DNA of 7,444 nucleotides from Burkholderiaceae bacterium (GTDB lineage Bacteria; Pseudomonadota; Gammaproteobacteria; Burkholderiales; Burkholderiaceae_C): contig JALRFN010000205.1 of NCBI GenBank assembly GCA_023268425.1, positions 1-7,444 on the forward strand, given 5' to 3'. The stretch's first letter is position 1; each line of letters opens with the position of its first letter. The position numbers were made by a program, and so were the translations under genes. The notes below the pieces were generated by a model, which saw only the letters and a program-made list of their open reading frames with translations, was not told the DNA's origin and ran no database searches. Positions 1-5,254 of the stretch are shown here, piece after piece.

Positions 1-380
1 CCCGTCAACACGTGCGGCGAAGCGCTCATGTTCTCTTGGCCACCCGCAATCACGATTTCGCTGTCGCCCGCAGCCACCGATTGCGCGGCCAACATCACGG
101 CTTTGAGGCCAGAGCCACACACGGCGTTGATGGTCAAGCCAGGCACTTCTTTGGGCAAACCCGCCTTCAGCGCGGTTTGACGCGCGGGGTTTTGGCCCGC
201 ACCTGCGGCCAGCACTTGGCCCATGATGACTTCACCCACTTGCTCAGGCTTGACGCCGGTTTTTTCCAGCAGCGCTTTGACCACGGTCGCGCCCAAGTCG
301 GTCGCGGGCACGCCGGCCAAACTGCCACCAAATTTGCCCACGGCGGTGCGTGCAGCCGCCACAATCACGATGTCTTGCAT
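1..380 (-). CDS. phaA: Acetyl-CoA acetyltransferase (beta-ketothiolase), N-terminal part, cut by window edge
   Basis: This biosynthetic thiolase condenses two acetyl-CoA to acetoacetyl-CoA in the cytoplasm, the first step of poly-3-hydroxybutyrate synthesis. Translation from the ATG at 380 gives 126 whole codons beginning MQDIVIVAAARTAVGKFGG, the usual thiolase opening. The motif NAVCGSGLKA puts the acyl-accepting nucleophile at Cys88, the position known for the Ralstonia PhaA enzyme. AGQNPARQTALKAGLP and IAGGQENMS are further thiolase signatures. The C-terminal half, with the His and second Cys of the active site, lies outside the window. A GAGGAG ribosome site (386-391) sits 5 nt before the start and fixes it. 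The gene lies only 26 bp after phaC with no terminator between, so the two are very probably cotranscribed. A degradative thiolase of the same family is possible from sequence alone, but the phaC neighbour favours PhaA. Confidence 0.95.
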   Translation of the reverse strand, partial: MQDIVIVAAARTAVGKFGGSLAGVPATDLGATVVKALLEKTGVKPEQVGEVIMGQVLAAGAGQNPARQTALKAGLPKEVPGLTINAVCGSGLKAVMLAAQSVAAGDSEIVIAGGQENMSASPHVLT

Positions 381-406
381 GTTCACTCCTCAACAATCAA
401 AAAAAC

Positions 407-2182
407 TCAAGCCTTGGCCTTGACGTAGCTGCCAGGCGCCGCCTCCAGGGCTTTGTACTTGGTGCGTGCCCGGCCGTAGGCTTTCGGCGCGGCGATTTTC
501 TTGCCGCCGTGCGAAGCCAACCAGTCTGACCAATCGCCCCACCACGAACCTTTGTGCTCGGTGGCATCGGCAATCCAGTCGTTCACGTTTTCCGGAAATT
601 CGTCGTCCGAACCAATCCAGTGCGAACGCTTACCCTTGCTGGCCGGGTTGATCACCCCCGCGATGTGACCGGATGCGCCCATGACAAAGCGCTTTTCGCC
701 CGCCCAGAATTGGGTCGTCGCGTAGGCACCGCCAATGGGCACAATGTGGTCTTCGCGCGAGCCGTAAATGTAGGCCGGGATGTCGACCAAATCGAAATCC
801 AAGGCCTCGCCGCACACCGTCGCCGCGCCCGGTTGCACGAAACGGTTCTCCAAATAGGTGTTGCGCAGGTACCAGGCGTACATGGGCCCTGGCAAGTTGG
901 TCGAATCGCTGTTCCAGTACAGCAAGTCAAACGGCGGTGGGCTCTCGCCCTTGAGGTAATTGCCCACCACGTAGTTCCAAACCAGGTCGTTGGGGCGCAG
1001 AAATGAAAACGTGGTCGCCAAATCTTGGCCAGGCATGATGCCGCCGTTGCCGAACTGCATCTCGCGGAACTTGACGAAGTTTTCATCAATGAACACATCC
1101 AAGATGCCGGTGTCCGTGAAGTCCAGCAAGGTGGTCAAAAAGGTGACGCTCTCAACCGGGTACTCGCCGCGCGCGGCCAAGACCGCCAAGGCGTTGCCCA
1201 CGATCGTGCCGCCAACACAGAAACCCAAAGCGTTGATGGTCTCGGCTTGGGTGATGTCTTGCACCGCCGAGATGGCTTGCATCGCGCCCTTTTCGACGTA
1301 ATCGTCCCAAGTCGTGTCACGCAAAGACTCGTCGGGGTTGCGCCAGCTCACCACAAAGACCCGGTGACCGTTTTCCACCGCGTAGCGGATGAAGGAATTT
1401 TCGGGCTGCAAGTCCAAGATGTAAAACTTGTTGATGCAAGGCGGCACCAACAGGAAGGGACGTTCGTAGACCTGCTTGGTCAGCGGCTTGTACTCGATGA
1501 GCTGAAACAGCTCATTCTCGAACACCACTGCGCCCTCGCTGGTGGCCACGTTGACCCCCACTTCAAAGGCTTCTTCATCGGTCATCGAAACGTGACCGCG
1601 CTGCATGTCGTTGACCAGATTGCGTGCACCCTGCATCAGGCTTTCGCCTTGCGTGTCCACCGCCTTTTTCAGGGCTTCCGCATTGAAAGCCAAAAAGTTA
1701 CTGGGCGCACTGGCGTCCACCCACTGCTGCACAGCAAACATCACGCGCTGGCGGGTTTTGGCGTCGCCTTCAACTGCATCGGCCAAAGCCAGCAGGGTTT
1801 TGGCGTTCAGCATGTAAGAGGCTGCGATGTAAGAGGACAAAGGGTTGCCCGCCCAGGCATCGTTGGCGAAACGCCGATCAGCCAGAGGCTTGTTGACCAA
1901 GCCGCTGTTCCACAACTGTGCCGCCTCTTCAGCGAAATCTTTCTGAATTTGCAGCAAGCGGTCAGGGTTGATGGTGACCGCATGACCGGTGATGCCTTGC
2001 AGCCACTGGCTGGCGTCGGGCATGGTGGCGCCGAGGTTGGGCATGCCCGCACCGTTCCACGCGCCCGGGACACCCCAGCCGGTCGCGCCACCTGCCATGG
2101 ATTGCGTCCAAGACTGCCAAGCCTGGCTCATGGATTGCTGCCATTGATCCCACATCTGGGTCCAGTTTTTTTGGTCGCTCAT
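407..2182 (-). CDS. phaC: Class I poly(3-hydroxyalkanoate) synthase
   Basis: PhaC polymerises (R)-3-hydroxyacyl-CoA, typically 3-hydroxybutyryl-CoA, into storage polyester at the surface of cytoplasmic granules. The 591-residue product matches the roughly 590 residues usual for single-subunit class I synthases. The N-terminal part is Trp/Gln-rich and variable. The PhaC N-domain covers about residues 90-260, and the alpha/beta-hydrolase catalytic domain follows. The lipase-like box GFCVGGT gives the nucleophile Cys322. Asp478 in SREDHIVP and His506 in GASGHIAGV complete the triad, equivalent to Cys319, Asp480 and His508 of the Ralstonia enzyme. RNPDESLRDTTWDDY and the conserved Trp423 region are also present, so the enzyme looks intact and active. 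The reading frame stays open 35 codons upstream, but the ATG at 2182 has a strong ribosome site and gives the expected MSDQKNW start. phaA follows in the same direction. Confidence 0.97.
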   Translation of the reverse strand: MSDQKNWTQMWDQWQQSMSQAWQSWTQSMAGGATGWGVPGAWNGAGMPNLGATMPDASQWLQGITGHAVTINPDRLLQIQKDFAEEAAQLWNSGLVNKPLADRRFANDAWAGNPLSSYIAASYMLNAKTLLALADAVEGDAKTRQRVMFAVQQWVDASAPSNFLAFNAEALKKAVDTQGESLMQGARNLVNDMQRGHVSMTDEEAFEVGVNVATSEGAVVFENELFQLIEYKPLTKQVYERPFLLVPPCINKFYILDLQPENSFIRYAVENGHRVFVVSWRNPDESLRDTTWDDYVEKGAMQAISAVQDITQAETINALGFCVGGTIVGNALAVLAARGEYPVESVTFLTTLLDFTDTGILDVFIDENFVKFREMQFGNGGIMPGQDLATTFSFLRPNDLVWNYVVGNYLKGESPPPFDLLYWNSDSTNLPGPMYAWYLRNTYLENRFVQPGAATVCGEALDFDLVDIPAYIYGSREDHIVPIGGAYATTQFWAGEKRFVMGASGHIAGVINPASKGKRSHWIGSDDEFPENVNDWIADATEHKGSWWGDWSDWLASHGGKKIAAPKAYGRARTKYKALEAAPGSYVKAKA

Positions 2183-2185
2183 ACA

Positions 2186-2193
2186 CTCTCCTC
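2186..2193 (-). promoter_or_regulatory. Ribosome binding site deciding the phaC start
   Basis: Read on the minus strand this is GAGGAGAG. Its GAGGAG core ends 5 nt before the ATG at 2182. It supports that start over in-frame candidates further upstream, whose extension (35 residues, Arg-rich) does not look like a PhaC N-terminus. Confidence 0.8.
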
Positions 2194-2218
2194 GGTCTGC
2201 TCCAGCGTAACGGCGCCA

Positions 2219-2253
2219 TGTGACCGCTATGTGATCAGATGCAACAGTATCAC
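2219..2253. promoter_or_regulatory. Possible operator in the phaC / small membrane gene divergent region
   Basis: TGTGA occurs twice in the same orientation at 2219-2223 and 2230-2234, which is 11 bp or about one helical turn apart. GTGAT at 2231-2235 is matched by its inverted copy ATCAC at 2249-2253 with a 13-bp spacer. The block sits 37-71 bp upstream of the phaC start, where a promoter or repressor site is expected. No regulator can be assigned. Short arms like these arise by chance fairly often. Confidence 0.25.
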
Positions 2254-2267
2254 GCGCAGGGCTTCCA

Positions 2268-2295
2268 TTGAACTGACGCGGCCTCAAGTTTTAAT
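2268..2295 (+). promoter_or_regulatory. Candidate sigma-70 promoter for the small membrane protein gene
   Basis: A -35-like TTGAAC (2268-2273, 4 of 6 consensus) and a -10-like TTTAAT (2290-2295, 5 of 6) are separated by 16 bp. Transcription would begin near 2302, only about 9 nt before the ATG at 2311. This would leave almost no leader, consistent with the lack of a clear Shine-Dalgarno there. Confidence 0.4.
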
Positions 2296-2310
2296 CAGGG
2301 TTTACACGAG

Positions 2311-2586
2311 ATGTACATGGTGCTTGCAGTGGTGGCTTGGCTTTATGTCGCCGTGATGATGGCGGTCGCTGAAGCGGCTGCGCCCAACGGCTCGGTCTTG
2401 GGCGCCATCTTCACGTTTGTGCTTTACGGCGCCCTGCCCGCTGCCTTGGTCGCCTACATCTTGGCCACCCCCGCGCGCAAGGCCAGACGGCGTGCACAAG
2501 AAGCGCAGCAAGAGGCCGCAGCCTCAGCGGCTCCGTCAGTCGAGGCTGACGGCGAGCACCATGCGCCCCGTGCTGCCCAAGACTGA
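2311..2586 (+). CDS. Small two-helix inner-membrane protein of unknown function
   Basis: I do not recognise a named family. The 91-residue product has two hydrophobic segments: about residues 2-22 (MVLAVVAWLYVAVMMAVAEA region) and about 30-53 (GAIFTFVLYGALPAALVAYI region). They are joined by a short loop with Pro-Asn-Gly. A very basic stretch follows (RKARRRAQ, about 56-63), then an Ala/Glu/Gln-rich tail. By the positive-inside rule both ends should be cytoplasmic. Similar short proteins appear, as far as I recall, in related Burkholderiales. The last 17 codons, including the stop, overlap the end of pgeF on the other strand, so the tail is probably constrained by or derived from pgeF antisense sequence. 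It lies between pgeF and phaC but is transcribed against both. No good ribosome site is visible; ATG at 2317 is an alternative start. Confidence 0.7.
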   Translation: MYMVLAVVAWLYVAVMMAVAEAAAPNGSVLGAIFTFVLYGALPAALVAYILATPARKARRRAQEAQQEAAASAAPSVEADGEHHAPRAAQD

Positions 2587-3366
2587 AGCGTCGCGGCGGT
2601 GGCTGAAATAGTGCTGGGCTTGGGTGTGCGTGCACCAAGCCCTTGAACTGTCGTTGCCCAAGACCACGGGGACACCCGCACGGGCCAAGCGCCTGCGCGC
2701 CAAACCCGCCACGTCGGCCATGAAATGTTCAGGCCGACTGGCGGGCTGAAAGCACGGCGCGTCGGCGGCGTGGGCTTGAACGAAGGCGCTCTGGACCTCT
2801 GGTCCGACCTCAAAGGCGCTGGGGCCGATGCAAGGGCCCAACCACACGCGCAAGTTCGCCGCGCAAGCGCGCGCAGATTCACCGCTGGCTTGCGCCAAGG
2901 CTTCCAGACTGGCCTCCAAAATGCCGCGCCCGTCTTGCCCAAGCAGGCCACGCCAGCCCGCATGGGCGGCAGCGACCAAGGGGCGTTCGGCGTGCGCCAG
3001 CACCACGGGCAAACAATCGGCCACCATGATGGCGCAGGCCACGCCCTGCGCGTCGGTCCAAGCCGCGTCGGCGCACAGAGGGGCGCTTCGGGTCAGGTCG
3101 TCGGCAGCGATGCGCACCACATCAACGCCGTGGACCTGCTGCATCCACACCGGATTCATGGCCACGGCGGTGGCCCAGCGCGCCCGGTTGGTCGCCACGG
3201 CCTCGGCTTGGTCGCTCACATGGTCGCCCATGTTCAAGCTGTCGAAAGGTGGCGCTGACACACCACCGTGACGCGTGCTCATCGCCACGCGGACGCCCCG
3301 TCCGTGAGGCAAGGATCCAAATGGCGAAAACGCGGTCGTGGGATGAGGCAAACTGTGCACAGACAT
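2536..3366 (-). CDS. pgeF: Peptidoglycan editing factor PgeF (YfiH, multicopper polyphenol oxidase/laccase-domain family)
   Basis: The family includes E. coli YfiH/PgeF, which removes mis-incorporated L-Ser from UDP-MurNAc-L-Ser so that peptidoglycan keeps L-Ala. Members have also been reported as polyphenol oxidases or purine nucleosidases. The 276-residue product has all family signatures in order: STRHGGVS (30-37), QVHG with His79, VADCLP with Cys118, AHAGWRG with His135, the GPCIG..AFEVG block (178-188) and YFSHRRD (253-259). His79, Cys118 and His135 are the expected metal/catalytic triad, so the enzyme appears intact. ATG at 3366 is chosen; a GTG at 3426 in the same frame is possible, but its extension is not family-like. 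No strong ribosome site precedes either. It points toward phaC, a gene order I recall from other Burkholderiales. Its 3' end overlaps the small membrane gene on the opposite strand. Confidence 0.92.
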   Translation of the reverse strand: MSVHSLPHPTTAFSPFGSLPHGRGVRVAMSTRHGGVSAPPFDSLNMGDHVSDQAEAVATNRARWATAVAMNPVWMQQVHGVDVVRIAADDLTRSAPLCADAAWTDAQGVACAIMVADCLPVVLAHAERPLVAAAHAGWRGLLGQDGRGILEASLEALAQASGESARACAANLRVWLGPCIGPSAFEVGPEVQSAFVQAHAADAPCFQPASRPEHFMADVAGLARRRLARAGVPVVLGNDSSRAWCTHTQAQHYFSHRRDASVLGSTGRMVLAVSLD

Positions 3367-3554
3367 GGTGGCGTATTCTCGGACACTTGACCGCGCACCA
3401 GCGGCGATGCAGGAATCAATGCGCACGACCCTGGCACCTGCGCCGCTTCGAGCTTCGCGTTAACCCCAATAGTCACCAGTCGATCAGGCAATATGATGCA
3501 CGTCATGCATTATTTTGCATAAGTTACATCCCAAACACCGAGAGGAGTCTTTCC
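3367..3554. promoter_or_regulatory. Divergent regulatory region between pgeF and the TRAP receptor gene
   Basis: This 188-bp gap must hold promoters for both directions. Its last 70 bp are markedly AT-richer than the surroundings. They contain a TATGAT -10-like hexamer (3492-3497) with no convincing -35, and three copies of an ATGCA/TGCAT element at 3496-3500, 3505-3509 and 3516-3520; the last two form an inverted pair with a 6-bp spacer. Further upstream, 3432-3446 reads TGGCAC-N5-CCGC, a partial sigma-54 match with correct GG-N10-GC spacing. A regulated rather than constitutive receptor promoter is the natural reading, but no start site can be fixed. Confidence 0.45.
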
Positions 3555-4586
3555 ATGCGTCTTTCCTTGAAACCCACCTTGATCGCAGCCAGCTTGCTGG
3601 GCGCTGCCGCGCTGAGCCACGCCGAAACCATCACGCTCAAGGTGCACCACTTTTTGAGCCCACGCTCCATCCAGCACACCACCATGTTGGGCAACTGGTG
3701 CGACAACATCAAGAAAGACTCCAAAGGCCGCTTGCAGTGCGAGATCTACCCCGCCATGCAATTGGGCGGCACGCCGCCGCAGTTGTACAACCAAGCCCGC
3801 GATGGCGTCGCCGACGTGGTGTGGACGGTGGCGGGCTACACCCGTGGCCGCTTCCCCCAACTCGAAGTGTTTGAGTTGCCCTTCATGATGACCAACGCCG
3901 AGGCCACCAGCCGCGCCGCTTGGGACTACTCGCAAAAGTACGCCAAAGACGCCTTCAAAGACGTGCATTTGCTGGCTGTGCACGTGCACGGCCCTGGTCG
4001 CATCTTCACGCGTGAAAAGCCCATCAAAGACCTGGGCGACTTCAAAGGCATGAAGTTGCGCGCCCCGACCCGTCTGACCGGCAAGATGCTGGGCATGTTG
4101 GGGGCCACCCCCGTGGGCATGCCAGTGCCCGCCGTGACGGAAGCCCTGTCCAAGGGCGTGATCGACGGCTGCATCATCCCCTACGAGGTGGCGCCCCAAC
4201 TGAAGGTTCAAGAGCTGACCAAATTCACCGCACAGCCCTTGGGTGACCGCGCGCTGTACACCACGGTGTTTGTGGTGCCCATGAACAAAGCCAAGTACGA
4301 CTCACTGCCCAAGGACCTGCAACAGGTCATCGACAAAAACTCGGGCCGCGAGTTCTCAGCCTTCTTGGGCAAAACCCAAGAGGGCAACGATGTGCCGGGC
4401 GAAAAAGTCTTCCGTTCGACGCCGGGCATGACCATCAACGAAATCAGCCAATCCACTTTGGCCAACTGGGAAAAGGCGCTGGACCGCCTGGACGCCGAAT
4501 GGGTGATCGAAATGAATGGTCAAGGCATGGACGGCCAAGCACTGGTGGACGGTGCGCGCGCACTGATCGCCAAGTACTCCAAGTGA
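3555..4586 (+). CDS. dctP: TRAP transporter periplasmic solute-binding protein (DctP family)
   Basis: This is the extracytoplasmic receptor of a tripartite, ion-gradient-driven TRAP transporter. It captures a small, usually carboxylate-bearing, solute and hands it to the DctQ/DctM membrane pair. The 343-residue product begins with a clear Sec signal peptide: Arg2 and Lys6, hydrophobic 8-20, and likely cleavage after SHA (23/24). The mature protein has DctP landmarks: YPAMQLGG (65-72), GVADVVWTV (84-92), ELPFMM (107-112), and LRAPT with Arg169, the Arg that in this family normally salt-bridges the substrate carboxylate. GATPVGMPVPAVTEALSKGVIDG (183-205) follows. Cys49 and Cys62 in the mature N-lobe could form a disulfide. 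The ATG at 3555 is set by AGAGGAG at 3541-3547, 7 nt upstream, and by the signal peptide; the frame is open much further upstream without coding sense. The substrate cannot be named. Confidence 0.93.
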   Translation: MRLSLKPTLIAASLLGAAALSHAETITLKVHHFLSPRSIQHTTMLGNWCDNIKKDSKGRLQCEIYPAMQLGGTPPQLYNQARDGVADVVWTVAGYTRGRFPQLEVFELPFMMTNAEATSRAAWDYSQKYAKDAFKDVHLLAVHVHGPGRIFTREKPIKDLGDFKGMKLRAPTRLTGKMLGMLGATPVGMPVPAVTEALSKGVIDGCIIPYEVAPQLKVQELTKFTAQPLGDRALYTTVFVVPMNKAKYDSLPKDLQQVIDKNSGREFSAFLGKTQEGNDVPGEKVFRSTPGMTINEISQSTLANWEKALDRLDAEWVIEMNGQGMDGQALVDGARALIAKYSK

Positions 4587-4604
4587 CCTTGATTTGATCG
4601 ACGC

Positions 4605-4628
4605 AAGGGCGGGCATGGGCCCGCCTTT
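4605..4628 (+). terminator. Hairpin after the TRAP receptor gene (intrinsic terminator or attenuator)
   Basis: GGCGGGC (4608-4614) and GCCCGCC (4619-4625) form a perfect 7-bp stem around the loop ATGG. AAG and TTT extend it to 10 bp with one G-U pair. The T-tract is short (TTTGTCGTT), so termination is probably partial. Located 19 nt after the receptor stop codon and before dctQ, it fits the common need for more soluble receptor than membrane subunits; it may also stabilise the receptor mRNA 3' end. Confidence 0.65.
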
Positions 4629-4632
4629 GTCG

Positions 4633-4671
4633 TTGACAGCCGGGCCGTCTGGTCGCTCGCGGCGGCACAAT
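4633..4671 (+). promoter_or_regulatory. Possible weak promoter elements before dctQ
   Basis: A perfect TTGACA lies at 4633-4638 and a -10-like CACAAT at 4666-4671. The 27-bp spacing is too long for one sigma-70 promoter, and neither element has a good partner at 16-18 bp. CACAAT could act alone and would start transcription near 4678. I list them because the preceding hairpin makes a second promoter plausible. Confidence 0.2.
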
Positions 4672-4732
4672 AGATGAGATGGCCCCGAGGCCGAAACACC
4701 ATGGGTCGACCACACGAACAGGGAGAGAAAGC

Positions 4733-5254
4733 GTGGCAGAAGGAGGTTTGAACATCAGACGGCATGGCCGAGACCCCTTGGGGCGGCTGCTGGAGCGTCT
4801 GAGTTTTGCGTTCGCAGTGGGCTCTGGCCTGGTCTTGACGGCCATGGCCTTGATGTCGATGTGGTCGATCGTTGGCCGTTGGCTGTTCAACAGCCCTTTG
4901 ATGGGTGATTTTGAGTTGGTGCAACTGATGACGGTGATGGCGGTGTCACTCACCCTGCCCTACACCCAATGGGCGCGTGGTCATGTGATCGTCGACTTTT
5001 TCACCACCAAGGCACCCGAGTCGGTGCGCCGAGCGCTGGACTTGGTCGCGCACGCTGTGATGGCCGCTGTCGCCGCTTTGGTGTGTTGGCGCTGCTACTT
5101 GGGCGGTGTCGACGCCTACGAGAACTTTGAAATGTCGATGATGTGGGGGCTGCCGCTGTGGTGGGGCTACCTGCCACTGGTGCCCAGTTTCGGGCTGTTT
5201 GCCGTGATTTCGGTGTACAGCATGGTGGAAATTCTGCGCGGAGACCAAGCATGA
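4733..5254 (+). CDS. dctQ: TRAP transporter small membrane subunit (DctQ family)
   Basis: DctQ is the small integral membrane partner of the TRAP permease and helps couple the loaded receptor to transport. From GTG 4733 the product is 173 residues with four hydrophobic helices at about 24-47, 60-78, 99-123 and 143-166, the family pattern. The conserved GDFELVQL region (58-65), the PYTQWARGHVIVDFF segment (76-90) and the WWGYLPLVPSFGLFA end (143-157) are typical. Start choice is uncertain. GTG 4733 has GGGAG (4721-4725) 7 nt upstream and is preferred. ATG 4679 gives an 18-residue polar extension with no ribosome site. A stronger AAGGAGGT lies just inside the gene (4740-4747) and would favour a later, non-standard start. 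The stop overlaps the dctM start as ATGA, so translation of the two membrane subunits is probably coupled. Confidence 0.88.
   Translation: MAEGGLNIRRHGRDPLGRLLERLSFAFAVGSGLVLTAMALMSMWSIVGRWLFNSPLMGDFELVQLMTVMAVSLTLPYTQWARGHVIVDFFTTKAPESVRRALDLVAHAVMAAVAALVCWRCYLGGVDAYENFEMSMMWGLPLWWGYLPLVPSFGLFAVISVYSMVEILRGDQA
4740..4747 (+). promoter_or_regulatory. Strong Shine-Dalgarno-like sequence without a well-placed start codon
   Basis: AAGGAGGT is an eight-base match to the 16S rRNA 3' end, the strongest ribosome site I noticed in the window. In the dctQ frame it abuts TTG 4748 (spacing 0) and lies 6 nt before an ATC codon at 4754. The nearest downstream ATG (4764) is out of frame and opens only a 12-codon ORF ending at 4802. 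It may mark the real initiation region of dctQ or simply be an internal pause site. Confidence 0.45.

Noticed and set aside
2183..2287. 35-codon upstream extension of phaC
   Set aside because: The strong GAGGAGAG site and the family-like MSDQ start at 2182 explain the gene; the extension has no homologous look and lies in the promoter region.
1025..2356. Long plus-strand open frame (443 codons) antisense to phaC
   Set aside because: It lies opposite a fully conserved phaC, its translation is rich in His, Gln and Arg with no recognisable motif, and such frames are routine in GC-rich antisense DNA.
3249..3554. Upstream extension of the TRAP receptor frame by 102 codons
   Set aside because: The extension has no coding character, overlaps pgeF, and would bury the clear signal peptide that starts at 3555.
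3510..4211. Minus-strand 233-codon frame opposite the TRAP receptor
   Set aside because: Shadow of the receptor gene; Gly/His/Gln-rich with no family signature.
4679..4732. ATG 4679 as the dctQ start
   Set aside because: No ribosome site, an 18-residue polar extension unlike DctQ N-termini, and it nearly coincides with the possible transcription start of the CACAAT element.
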